Source: CAVZCK01 sp963798805 (lineage in GTDB: Bacteria; Pseudomonadota; Alphaproteobacteria; Rhizobiales; Rhodomicrobiaceae). Taken from it: 64,000 nucleotides of DNA. The stretch is taken from contig CAWCVC010000010.1 of NCBI GenBank assembly GCA_963798805.1, positions 868,001-932,000 of the forward strand. The letters are read 5' to 3'. The notes beneath the pieces were generated by a model. The model saw only the letters and a program-made list of their open reading frames with translations, ran no database searches and had not been told where the DNA came from. Each line of letters opens with the position of its first letter. The stretch's first letter is position 1. Below are positions 56,479-64,000 of this stretch, one piece after another. The translations under genes and the position numbers were made by a program.

Positions 56479-56826
56479 TCAGGAAAACCTCTCCCAGGCC
56501 GCCTGGCGCGAAACCCCGAGCGCGGTGCCGATCGCTTCCCAGCTGACGCCGCGCCGGCGAAGCTCGTCTACCTGCGCCTGCAACACCGCACGCGTGCCAT
56601 CAACGGAGGCTTCGGCGACCTTCAGAGCAGCGAGCAGAGCCTCGCCGCTCATCTTGTCCCAGCCGGCAAAATCGGTCGGCGTCGCTTCGAGGATGTTGTT
56701 GCAGACGCCGACGCAGCTATCGCAGATATAGACGCCCGACCCGCCGCCGAGCAGGCGCGAGACTTGCGATTCCGGCTTGCCGCAGAACGAGCAGGAGAGC
56801 GTCTTTTTGCGCGAGAGTGCGAGCAT
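56479..56826 (-). CDS. Small protein with ClpX-type C4 zinc finger and helix-turn-helix
   Basis: 115 aa. Residues 10-38 form a ClpX-like zinc finger: CSFCGKPESQV, then GGGSGVYICDSCV (four Cys). The C-terminus, LRRRGVSWEAIGTALGVSRQAAWERF, is a helix-turn-helix of 26 residues. No AAA+ domain. Such proteins are annotated as ClpX zinc-finger proteins; a link to DNA binding or Clp substrates is inferred. Confidence 0.82.
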   Translation of the reverse strand: MLALSRKKTLSCSFCGKPESQVSRLLGGGSGVYICDSCVGVCNNILEATPTDFAGWDKMSGEALLAALKVAEASVDGTRAVLQAQVDELRRRGVSWEAIGTALGVSRQAAWERFS

Positions 56827-57001
56827 GATGGCATCCTCTTTGTCAAGATATCCCTGACAATATCGCGAAACTGAGTCGCGTCAAGACGATCCTGACAACC
56901 GCCTCGCTCGCATCTTTGTTGGCGCAAATCGGCCGACGTCGTTCCCACGGAAGTAGGAATCCAGTGCCCTTTTGACTTCCTTTAGAATGCCGCTGCCCGT
57001 T

Positions 57002-57856
57002 TCACAGCATCTCCAGCGGACGCCGGCTTTTCGGCGGCGGGAACAGCTTATCCAGCTCGGCGATCTCGTCCGGCGTCAGCTGGCGGTCGAGCGCGGCGAT
57101 ATTCTCCTTCAGCCGGTCGGGGCTGGTGGTCTTCGGAATGACGATCACGTCATTTTGAGCGAGCAGCCAGCGCAGCGCGGCCTGGGCCGGCGTCATGCCG
57201 TGATCCCTGGCGAAGCCGCTGAGCTTGGGATCCTTCAGCAGCCGCGCCTGCTCCAGCGGCGAATAGGCCATGGTCGGAATGCCTCGCTCGCGCATCCAGG
57301 GCAGCGTCTCCCATTCGACACCGCGGCGCACGAGATTATAAAGAAGCTGATTGGTCTGGAAATCCTTGCCGCCCGGCGCCTGCCACAGCTCCTCCAGCTC
57401 GCCCTTGTCGAAATTGCTGACGCCGTAATGGCGGATCTTGCCGCCCGTCCGCAGCGTCATGAAGGCGTCGAGCGTTTCGGCGATCGGCACGGTGCCTGGC
57501 CAATGCAGCAGATAGAGGTCGATGCGGTCGGTCCTCAGCCGCGCCAGGCTGCGCTCGCAGGCGGCGATGGCCGCGTTGCGCGAGGCATTATAGGGATAGA
57601 CCTTGCTGACGATGAAGACCTCGTCGCGCCTTCCGGCGATGGCTTCGGCGATGAGTTCCTCCGCCCCGCCCTCGCCATACATCTCGGCGGTGTCGAGGAG
57701 CCTGACGCCGAGATCGAGGGCGGTCTTGACGATCGCGACCTCGCTTGCCCGCCGCGCCCGCGATTCGCCCATCCGCCAGGTGCCGAGCCCGAAGGCCGGC
57801 ACGGCTTCGCCTGAGGGCAAAGTCACGGTCCTAGATAAGGGCGAGGCCGCACTCAT
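57002..57856 (-). CDS. Aldo/keto reductase
   Basis: 284 aa NADPH-dependent oxidoreductase. The catalytic tetrad is seen in RLLDTAEMYGEGGAEEL (Asp, Tyr), FIVSKVYPYN (Lys) and LYLLHWPGTVP (His). Near the C-terminus, VIVIPKTTSPDRLKEN binds the cofactor phosphate. Substrate unknown. It lies 29 bp downstream of wrbA on the same strand. Confidence 0.92.
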   Translation of the reverse strand: MSAASPLSRTVTLPSGEAVPAFGLGTWRMGESRARRASEVAIVKTALDLGVRLLDTAEMYGEGGAEELIAEAIAGRRDEVFIVSKVYPYNASRNAAIAACERSLARLRTDRIDLYLLHWPGTVPIAETLDAFMTLRTGGKIRHYGVSNFDKGELEELWQAPGGKDFQTNQLLYNLVRRGVEWETLPWMRERGIPTMAYSPLEQARLLKDPKLSGFARDHGMTPAQAALRWLLAQNDVIVIPKTTSPDRLKENIAALDRQLTPDEIAELDKLFPPPKSRRPLEML

Positions 57857-57885
57857 CGCATCAACTCCCTTTGGGACGGATCGCG

Positions 57886-58485
57886 TCAGCCATGAAGCCT
57901 GGCGGCGACTTCGGCGATTTTGCGCCCCTGATACCGGGCCCCGTCAAGCTCGTTCTGGCTCGGCTGCCGCGACCCATCACCGCCGGCAATCGTCGTGGCG
58001 CCATAGGGCGAGCCGCCGGTGATCTCGTCAAGCCTCATCTGGCCGGCAAAGCCATAGTCCAGACCGACGGCGATGAGCCCGAGATGCAGGAGATTGCCGA
58101 TGATCGACATCAGCGTCGTCTCCTGCCCGCCATGCTGCGTGGCTGTGGAGGAAAACGCGCCGCCGACCTTCCCGTTCAGCGCGCCGCGCGCCCAGAGCGG
58201 TCCCGTCTGGTCGAGGAAATTGGCCATCTGCGAGGTCATGCGGCCGTAGCGCGTGCCCGTGCCGATGATGATGGCGTCGTAATTCGCCAGATCCTCGACC
58301 TGCGCGACCGGCGCAGGCTGGTCGAGCTTGAATCCGGATCGGCGCGCCACCTCTTCGGGGACCAGCTCGGGCACGCGCTTGATGTCGACCTCGGCGCCGG
58401 CCTCCCTTGCGCCTTCCGCGACCGCCGCGGCCATTTTCTCGATATGGCCATAGGCCGAATAGTAAAGGACGAGGACTTTGGTCAT
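57886..58485 (-). CDS. wrbA: NAD(P)H:quinone oxidoreductase, WrbA type
   Basis: 199 aa FMN-binding flavodoxin-like quinone reductase. Marks: VLVLYYSAYGHIEKMA, GTGTRYGRMTSQMANFLDQTG and FSSTATQHGGQETTL, then the C-terminal block GARYQGRKIAEVA. Reduces quinones by two electrons, limiting oxidative stress. Probably co-transcribed with the aldo/keto reductase. Confidence 0.95.
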   Translation of the reverse strand: MTKVLVLYYSAYGHIEKMAAAVAEGAREAGAEVDIKRVPELVPEEVARRSGFKLDQPAPVAQVEDLANYDAIIIGTGTRYGRMTSQMANFLDQTGPLWARGALNGKVGGAFSSTATQHGGQETTLMSIIGNLLHLGLIAVGLDYGFAGQMRLDEITGGSPYGATTIAGGDGSRQPSQNELDGARYQGRKIAEVAARLHG

Positions 58486-58680
58486 GATCGCTCCTGAATT
58501 ATGCCGTCATTGATCAATTCGGCAGGACTTGCGAAAAATTCTATGTCGGCGCGCATCGCCGCGATAGCAACTGGCACTTTTGCAAAGGTGCGATTGCAGT
58601 CGCAACCGACGCCAGCGCAGCGCGAGGCACATAAACGACTAAAACCGCGCCCATTTTGCCCGAACATGGAGGACACGCCG

Positions 58681-59328
58681 ATGCCCAAGCTTCGCGTCAA
58701 CTCATTCGCCATCTCCCTCGACGGCTATGGCGCCGGCCCGAACCAGGATCGCGACAACCCGCTCGGCGTCGGCGGCGCCTCGCTCCATGAATGGGTTTTT
58801 GCGACCCGCAGCTTCCGTCAAATGTTCGGCAAGGAGGGCGGCTCGACCGGCACCGATGACGAATTCGTCGCGCGCGGCTTCGAGAATGTCGGCGCCTTGA
58901 TCCTGGGCCGGAATATGTTCGGGCCCGTCCGCGGTCCGTGGCCGGACGAAAGCTGGACGGGCTGGTGGGGCGACAACCCGCCCTATCACACCGCCGTTTT
59001 TGTGCTGACCCGTCATCCGCGCGCGCCGGTCGCCATGGAGGGCGGCACCACCTTCCACTTCGTCACCGACGGCATCGAGGCCGCATTGCAGCGTGCCATG
59101 GAGGCGGCGAACGGCAAGGACGTCCGGCTCGGCGGCGGTGTTGCAACCATCCGGCAATATCTGCGCGCGGGACTGGTCGACGAGATGCATCTGGCGATTG
59201 CGCCGGTGCTGCTCGGCTCGGGCGAACGCCTTCTCGCCGATATGGATCTGCCGAAGCTCGGCTATCATTGCACCGAGCACGTCCCGACAGAGAACGCCAC
59301 CCACATCGTCATCACGAAGCGCGGTTGA
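58681..59328 (+). CDS. Dihydrofolate reductase-like protein (RibD C-terminal family)
   Basis: 215 aa from MPKLRVNSFAISLDGYGAGP, with GGAGG 8 bp upstream. GALILGRNMFGPVRGPWPDE, VFVLTRHPRAPV, and DVRLGGGVATIRQYLRAG followed by DEMHLAIAPVLLGSGERL are the dihydrofolate-reductase-fold signature. Probably an NADPH reductase of unknown substrate, not housekeeping FolA. Divergent from wrbA. Confidence 0.88.
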   Translation: MPKLRVNSFAISLDGYGAGPNQDRDNPLGVGGASLHEWVFATRSFRQMFGKEGGSTGTDDEFVARGFENVGALILGRNMFGPVRGPWPDESWTGWWGDNPPYHTAVFVLTRHPRAPVAMEGGTTFHFVTDGIEAALQRAMEAANGKDVRLGGGVATIRQYLRAGLVDEMHLAIAPVLLGSGERLLADMDLPKLGYHCTEHVPTENATHIVITKRG

Positions 59329-59349
59329 TCCAGCGAGCCGACAGATGCG

Positions 59350-60096
59350 CTACTCCGCACCTGCGCCATCGAGCGTCAGATAGTGGCGCTTCCACTGCGC
59401 CCGGGGGATCTCCTTCCCGACCAGGAAGGCGAACGACACCACATGAGCGGCGTTAGGCGTCACCTCGCATCGATATTTGACGTGATACCAATGCCGCCTG
59501 GCGCGGATCGCTCCGCCTCGAGCGTCGAGGGTCTGCTGCCGGAGCGTCGCATCGCTCATCGCATCGGCCACCAAATAATCGGGCTGAAACTCGGCACGCC
59601 ATCTGCGGATCTGCTCGATCGCCTCGATATTGCAGAGCTGCATGATCCGGTCTGGTGCCGCCAGAAACGGCAAGGTCGCTTTCACCTGCCGAGCAAGAGG
59701 GTCGGAGAGGGCGCCGGCCGAGAAAAGCTGCGTGGCCCGGATCATCGGCTCACCCTCGGCGCCGGGCTCCGCCTCGGGCGGCGGCGAAACCGGCGGCGGC
59801 TCCTTTTCAGCCTGCCAATTCGGCGGCGGAGCAGCGGGCGTTGCCGGCTTGGGTGTCTCCTGGGCGGCATGCGGCCGCGTCGCGGCCTCGAACTGCTCAC
59901 GCGTTAGCACCCGGACGGCGATCTCGTGCTTCGGGCGCAGCGTCGTCAGATGCGCGGCCGACTGAAGCAGAAGCGCGAGGGCGAAGGCGACATGGAGACC
60001 GAGCGAGGCACCGACCGCCCAGCGCATATCCCAGTTTCGCCAGGAGAGCGCGTCAGCGAGGCGGAACGGAAATGCGGTCTCTGCTAGGGCGGCCAT
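59350..60096 (-). CDS. DUF930 domain protein, membrane-anchored
   Basis: 248 aa from MAALAETAFPF; GAGG upstream. One membrane helix (WAVGASLGLHVAFALALLLQS) near residue 35, then a Pro-rich linker (residues ~75-125, PPPNWQAEKEPPPVSPPPEA) as in TonB-like proteins, then the DUF930 domain with LFSAGALSDP, IMQLCNIEAIEQIRRW and YRCEVTPNAAHVVSF. Function unknown; probably faces the periplasm. Confidence 0.85.
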   Translation of the reverse strand: MAALAETAFPFRLADALSWRNWDMRWAVGASLGLHVAFALALLLQSAAHLTTLRPKHEIAVRVLTREQFEAATRPHAAQETPKPATPAAPPPNWQAEKEPPPVSPPPEAEPGAEGEPMIRATQLFSAGALSDPLARQVKATLPFLAAPDRIMQLCNIEAIEQIRRWRAEFQPDYLVADAMSDATLRQQTLDARGGAIRARRHWYHVKYRCEVTPNAAHVVSFAFLVGKEIPRAQWKRHYLTLDGAGAE

Positions 60097-60429
60097 GAGC
60101 GTGACCTCGAGTGGTCTTTGCCCGGCAGCCAGGTTCTGCAAAGTCCTCGGCTGAGTTCGGCCGTTCCTCGGCTGCCATCGGTCATCGCCCGATGGAAATG
60201 GCGCGATTCAGGCGGTTTGAGGGCGCATCCCCGCGCGCCTGCCGCCAAAAGGGTACGGCTGCGGACACAGCGCTGAATGACGCGCCCGAGTGTTGTACTC
60301 CTGTGCGGCATCCCAGCCGGGCGGGTATTTGTCGGCTCATCGGAACAAATACGAATTCGATGCATTGCATGCTAAACCGAGACACGACGCGGAGACGTTC
60401 CCCGCGCGCAATCTCGGGGGAGGGGTCTA
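60097..60429. other. Divergent intergenic region
   Basis: 333 bp between the DUF930 gene and the response-regulator pair. I see no gene, RNA or clear promoter consensus in it. Confidence 0.5.
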
Positions 60430-60834
60430 GTGGTCGGAGAGCCGTCCGACCTGGCGAAGGATGCGGCAGAGTCCAAAACCGTCCTTCTGGTCGAAGATGA
60501 GATTCTCGTGCGATTGGCGATGGCCGCCGATCTGGCTGATGCTGGCTTCAACGTCATACAAGCCGCCCATGCGGACGAGGCTCTACGGGTTTTGCAAAGG
60601 ATGGCGGTCGATCTCGTTGCGACCGACATCACGATGCCGGCTGGCTCCATCGACGGGTTGGCGCTTGTGGATCGGGTGCGCGAGAACTGGCCGGAGATTA
60701 AGGTGATGATCTTGTCCAGTCATGTGAGGCCTGAGTTGCGGTTCGACGCCGCCGATGTCTGCCTTACCAAGCCTGAGGGGCTGGGACTCATTGTCGACTG
60801 CGTTCGCAAGCTGCTCGCCGGGGACGGATCATGA
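60430..60834 (+). CDS. Single-domain response regulator 1
   Basis: 134 aa, GTG start; only a receiver domain. Acidic pocket in LLVEDEILVRLAM, phospho-acceptor Asp66 in VATDITMPAGSIDG, Lys in VCLTKPEGL. No output domain, so it works by protein contact, or in a phosphorelay. The following receiver gene overlaps by 4 bp (ATGA). No histidine kinase is adjacent. Confidence 0.88.
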   Translation: MVGEPSDLAKDAAESKTVLLVEDEILVRLAMAADLADAGFNVIQAAHADEALRVLQRMAVDLVATDITMPAGSIDGLALVDRVRENWPEIKVMILSSHVRPELRFDAADVCLTKPEGLGLIVDCVRKLLAGDGS

Positions 60835-61250
60835 TGGAGCCGGGAGGACCGGCGGCATCGGGCGAAGCGCCGCAGACCGTCCTAATCGTCGACCACGAGG
60901 TGCTGATTCGCCTGTCGGTGGCCCAGTATTTGCGGGAATGCGGGTTCAAGGTCATCGAAGCGGCGAGCTCCGATGAGGCGATGACGGTCCTCCAGGGACC
61001 CGACATCGCCATCGACGTCGTCCTCTGCGACGTGGATGCGCCCGGCAGCCGGAAGGGCTTTGCTCTTGCCCAGTGGATTCGGACCACCAAGCCGGAGGTT
61101 TCGGTCATCCTTGCCGGCAGCGCATCCAGCACGACGAATGCCGCTGCCGATCTCTGCGAGAACGGACCGCTGCTGGCCAAGCCCTATGAGCCGCAACTGC
61201 TCCTGGAGCGCATCAGACGCCTGCTCGCCGACCGGAAAAAATCCTCATGA
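60831..61250 (+). CDS. Single-domain response regulator 2
   Basis: 139 aa receiver-only protein. LIVDHEVLIRLSVAQ has His at one position of the usual acidic pair (VDHE instead of VDDE). The phosphorylated Asp67 is in VVLCDVDAPGSRKG, and Lys is in PLLAKPYEPQLL. Translationally coupled to the first receiver. Likely a paralogue by tandem duplication with later divergence. Confidence 0.88.
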   Translation: MMEPGGPAASGEAPQTVLIVDHEVLIRLSVAQYLRECGFKVIEAASSDEAMTVLQGPDIAIDVVLCDVDAPGSRKGFALAQWIRTTKPEVSVILAGSASSTTNAAADLCENGPLLAKPYEPQLLLERIRRLLADRKKSS

Positions 61251-61356
61251 TCCGATGGAAGAGCCCGGATCGCCCCCCGCCACATGCGAGGCGAAGGGTG
61301 GGGCACCGCTGTCTGGCGGAACTGACCTAGCGCGGCGGATTTTTCGGTCCGATGCC

Positions 61357-61746
61357 CTAAAACCACATATCGGCGACACGTCGACCGTCTCGCGGCAGGT
61401 CCTCAAAACTGTGAAGTCCGTCGAAGTGATCTATCGCGATGTCGGCGACCGCCTCCGGTTCCGTGAGCCGGAGATTGACCGCTATGCGGCGGCGACCGTC
61501 TGCACGGGCCGCGAGCGCGCGCCAATAGGCAATGCAGCCGCAATGCGGACAAAAATGAAATTCGATGTGGTTCCCTCTGACATAGACCTGTGTCGGGCCC
61601 GATACCCGTATGCCCTCGTCTTGATAGTCATACGCCCACAGAACCCCATAGCGCCGGCAAATGGTGCAGTTGCAGGCGGTGGCGGACTCCGGAACGCCTT
61701 CAAAAGTCCAGCGAACCGCGCCGCAATGACAGGAACCTTCGATCAT
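61357..61746 (-). CDS. GFA-family (glutathione-dependent formaldehyde-activating-like) protein
   Basis: 129 aa Mss4-like fold binding zinc. GSCHCGAVRW, TACNCTICRRYG and FHFCPHCGC supply the Cys ligands. Despite the family name, most members have unproven activity. RIAVNLRLTEP near residue 87 is conserved in the group. Confidence 0.88.
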   Translation of the reverse strand: MIEGSCHCGAVRWTFEGVPESATACNCTICRRYGVLWAYDYQDEGIRVSGPTQVYVRGNHIEFHFCPHCGCIAYWRALAARADGRRRIAVNLRLTEPEAVADIAIDHFDGLHSFEDLPRDGRRVADMWF

Positions 61747-61843
61747 TCAACCTCCTTCCCTCTCGTCGAGCGCCCGGCATCCTATCGGCTAATGTAGGCC
61801 GAACAGTCGGACGCAATGGGGCAGAGATAGCGCGCAACCATCT

Positions 61844-62716
61844 CTAAACCTTCCCGTCCAGCGCGGCCTTGATCATCAGCAGATCGCGCCAGGCCATCCG
61901 CTTCGACACCGGATTGCGCAACAGAAACGCCGGGTGCAGCGTCGCCATGGTGCGGATCGAGCGCCCGGCCGCCTCATAGCTCCTCCATTTGCCGCGCAGC
62001 TTCATGATCCCCTGATCGGTGCCGAGCACCTGCTTGGCCGCGGCGCCGCCGAGCAGCACCAGCACTTCCGGGGCAACCAGCTCGATCTGCCGCTCCAGGA
62101 AGGGCTGGCAGGCCTGCACCTCCTGCGGGGTCGGCGTGCGGTTGCCGGGCGGTCGCCAATAGACGACGTTGGTGATGTAGGCGTCGCCCTCTCCCAAGCC
62201 GATGGCGGCGAGCATCTTGTCGAGAAGCTGTCCGGCGCGGCCGACGAAGGGACGGCCGTCAAGATCCTCGTCGCGCCCCGGCGCTTCGCCGACCAGCATC
62301 AGCCGCCCTTGCGGATTCCCGCGTGCAAAGCAAAGGTTCTTCGCGGTCTTCTTCAGCGGGCAGCCGTCGAAGGCGGCAAGCGTGGCTTCGAGGGCGACGA
62401 GGTCCGGCGCCTGGCGGGCAAGCTGGCGCGCGGCCATGGCCGACGGGTCGGCGGCTGCATGACCAGGCGCGCGCGGGGTAATCTCGTGCGTCGGCTGACT
62501 GGGGCGAGGCGGCAGGGGCGGGGTCGCTTTTCTCGGCACCTCCGAGCGCGGCGCCGGGGCTGCCGGCGTCTCGCCGCCGAGCCGGCCGAGCACCTCCGGA
62601 TCGAAGCGCCCCCAGTCGAGCGGCGTCTCGGCCACGGCCTCGTCCACCCCCATCGCCCGATACCAGCGCAGCAGCTCCAGGCTCAAACTTTCCGGATCTT
62701 GCAGTGTTTTCTGCAT
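61844..62716 (-). CDS. Uracil-DNA glycosylase, family 4
   Basis: 290 aa, starting MQKTLQDPESLSLELLRWYRAM. After a variable Pro/Ala-rich region (residues ~55-110), the iron-sulfur UDG core has FDGCPLKKTAKNLCFARG (Fe-S cysteines), GEAPGRDEDLDGRPFVGRAG (uracil pocket), NVVYWRPPGNRTPTPQE and ATLHPAFLLRNP. Excises uracil from deaminated DNA. The frame is open upstream but overlaps the next gene's start region. Confidence 0.93.
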   Translation of the reverse strand: MQKTLQDPESLSLELLRWYRAMGVDEAVAETPLDWGRFDPEVLGRLGGETPAAPAPRSEVPRKATPPLPPRPSQPTHEITPRAPGHAAADPSAMAARQLARQAPDLVALEATLAAFDGCPLKKTAKNLCFARGNPQGRLMLVGEAPGRDEDLDGRPFVGRAGQLLDKMLAAIGLGEGDAYITNVVYWRPPGNRTPTPQEVQACQPFLERQIELVAPEVLVLLGGAAAKQVLGTDQGIMKLRGKWRSYEAAGRSIRTMATLHPAFLLRNPVSKRMAWRDLLMIKAALDGKV

Positions 62717-62849
62717 CAATATCCCGCTGAATGCGGCGCCGCGCGGCCAGCTTCGCTCTTGCGTCCCCTTTAGCATGGCACGTAGAACAGGGGCAAACCC
62801 GCGTGCGATAAGAGGCATCCGAAGAAGCCGCGCGGTGAGTGAGGGCAGC

Positions 62850-64000
62850 ATGAGCGAAACCGACACGACATTGCCGGACCGCGAGGGTATGGATTTCGAC
62901 GTCGTCATCGTCGGCGCGGGACCTGCCGGGCTAGCGGCGGCCATCCGCCTGCGCCAGCTCGCCGCCAAGGCCGGCCGCGATCTGTCCGTCGTCGTGCTGG
63001 AAAAAGGCTCCGAGGTCGGCGCGCATATCCTCTCCGGCGCGGTGATCGACCCCGTTGGCCTCGATAGGCTCATCCCCGACTGGAAGGAGCGCGGCGCGCC
63101 GGTCAAGCAGCCGGTTACGCAGGACAAGTTTCTCTATCTCGGGCCGGCCGGCGAGGTGCGGATTCCGAATTTCGTCATGCCGCCGCTGATGAGCAATCAC
63201 GGCAATTATATCGTCAGCTTAGGCGATCTCTGCCGCTGGCTCGGGGAGCAGGCCGCCGATCTCGGCGCCGAGGTCTATCCGGGCTTTGCCGGCGCCGAAA
63301 TCCTGCGCAGCGCGGGCGGCGCGGTGACGGGCGTTGCGACCGGCGACATGGGCATCGGGCGCGACGGCAAGCCGAAGGATAGCTTTACCCGCGGCATGGA
63401 GCTTCGCGGCAAATATACGCTGTTCGCCGAGGGGGCGCATGGCTCGCTGACCAAGCAGCTCATTCCGATGTTCGGGCTGCGCGCGGGCCGCGAACCGCAG
63501 AAATACGGCATCGGGCTCAAGGAGCTGTGGCAGGTCCGCCCCGAAAATCACCGGCCCGGCCTCGTCCAGCACACGCTCGGCTGGCCGCTCGGCGACCGCA
63601 CCGGCGGCGGCTCATTCATGTATCACTATGGCGAGAACCTGGTCGCGGTCGGCTTCGTCGTGCATCTCAACTACGCCAACCCCTATATCGCGCCCTTCGA
63701 GGAGTTCCAGCGCTTCAAGACGCATCCTGCCATCGCGCCGGTCTTCGAGGGCGGCAAACGCATCGGCTATGGCGCGCGGGCGATCACAGAGGGTGGCTGG
63801 CAATCGATCCCGAAGCTCGCCTTCCCCGGCGGCGCGCTGATCGGCTGTGCTGCGGGCTTCGTCAACGTGCCGCGTATCAAGGGCTCGCATAATGCGATCC
63901 TCTCCGGGATTCTCGCAGCCGAGGCGGCGTTCGAGGCGATCGGCGCGGGCCGCGCGAATGACGTGCTGACCGGCTATGAAGACGCCTTAAAGCGCAGCGC
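62850..64000 (+). CDS. Electron-transfer flavoprotein:ubiquinone oxidoreductase, 5' part
   Basis: The frame runs off the window. It begins MSETDTTLPDREGMDFDVVIVGAG, the FAD loop, then LEKGSEVGAHILSGAVIDP, typical of ETF-QO, and FVMPPLMSNHGNYIVSLGD. About 383 codons are visible; the C-terminal [4Fe-4S] domain lies outside. It passes electrons from fatty-acid and amino-acid dehydrogenases via ETF to ubiquinone. Divergent from the UDG gene. Confidence 0.95.
   Translation, partial: MSETDTTLPDREGMDFDVVIVGAGPAGLAAAIRLRQLAAKAGRDLSVVVLEKGSEVGAHILSGAVIDPVGLDRLIPDWKERGAPVKQPVTQDKFLYLGPAGEVRIPNFVMPPLMSNHGNYIVSLGDLCRWLGEQAADLGAEVYPGFAGAEILRSAGGAVTGVATGDMGIGRDGKPKDSFTRGMELRGKYTLFAEGAHGSLTKQLIPMFGLRAGREPQKYGIGLKELWQVRPENHRPGLVQHTLGWPLGDRTGGGSFMYHYGENLVAVGFVVHLNYANPYIAPFEEFQRFKTHPAIAPVFEGGKRIGYGARAITEGGWQSIPKLAFPGGALIGCAAGFVNVPRIKGSHNAILSGILAAEAAFEAIGAGRANDVLTGYEDALKRS

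Noticed and set aside
58575..58600. Sigma-54 promoter TGGCAC...TTGCA near wrbA
   Set aside because: Only two bases separate the boxes instead of five.
62717..63127. N-terminal extension of the uracil-DNA glycosylase frame
   Set aside because: It overlaps the coding start of the ETF-QO gene in antisense; the family N-terminus begins at 62716.

Overview
The window is high-GC DNA from an alphaproteobacterium, most likely of the order Hyphomicrobiales (Rhizobiales). The evidence is the mdh-sucC-sucD-sucA-sucB-lpdA TCA block, the glnB-glnA pair behind a sigma-54-type promoter, SelD fused to an NADH-dehydrogenase-like flavoprotein, Flp pilins, DUF1194 and DUF930 proteins, and small palindromic intergenic repeats of the kind common in that order. 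The family cannot be fixed from the sequence alone. I see no rRNA, tRNA, CRISPR array, prophage or replication origin.

Layout. 1-7.4 kb: 3' part of the selD fusion; an IS630-family element that landed in the 3' end of hemW; hemW-rdgB-rph; ogt; and a second IS630-family transposase bracketed by two hairpin elements. 7.4-9.3 kb: divergent secreted VWA protein and HELGH metallopeptidase. 9.4-18.9 kb: TCA operon, with a VOC-family gene between sucB and lpdA. 19.1-23.3 kb: opgG/D, ribF, a MaoC dehydratase and a HAD phosphatase, all on the minus strand. 23.4-24.7 kb: gene remnants (a DhaK tail, a solute-binding-protein head) and a long inverted repeat. 24.7-25.7 kb: two Flp pilins and a prepilin peptidase. 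25.7-29.5 kb: glnA, glnB, nnrD/E. 29.7-35.9 kb: secreted or envelope proteins (GH3-like, TPR, PHB-depolymerase-like, a collagen-like repeat protein), an alpha/beta hydrolase and DUF4242. 36.1-38 kb: leuA preceded by a leucine-rich leader peptide and attenuator hairpin. 38.3-40.8 kb: DUF6647-like protein and a frameshifted CadC-type regulator. 41.3-45.9 kb: rhlE, truA, DUF1345, a PaaI-like thioesterase and an SDR. 45.9-48.2 kb: cobalt-type nitrile hydratase operon. 48.3-49 kb: SRAP protein. 49.2-56.4 kb: MarR-type regulator, TRAP transporter, and a divergent 1202-residue oxoprolinase/hydantoinase. 56.5-64 kb: small redox, regulatory and repair genes, ending in a truncated ETF:ubiquinone oxidoreductase.

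How the parts work together. Mdh, SucCD, SucAB and Lpd cover alpha-ketoglutarate to oxaloacetate apart from succinate dehydrogenase and fumarase. GlnB/GlnA handle ammonium assimilation. The TRAP genes and the oxoprolinase face away from a 23-bp palindrome and look like an uptake-plus-hydrolysis unit for a 5-oxoproline- or hydantoin-like acid. The nitrile hydratase operon would turn nitriles into amides, with a His-rich alpha-subunit N-terminus that may help load cobalt.

Most unusual signal: the two hairpins flanking the second IS630 transposase (6052-6130 and 7278-7352). In opposite orientation they share loop sequence, an asymmetric 4-nt bulge and TAGTGT ends, but their paired stems differ in sequence while each remains perfectly self-complementary.
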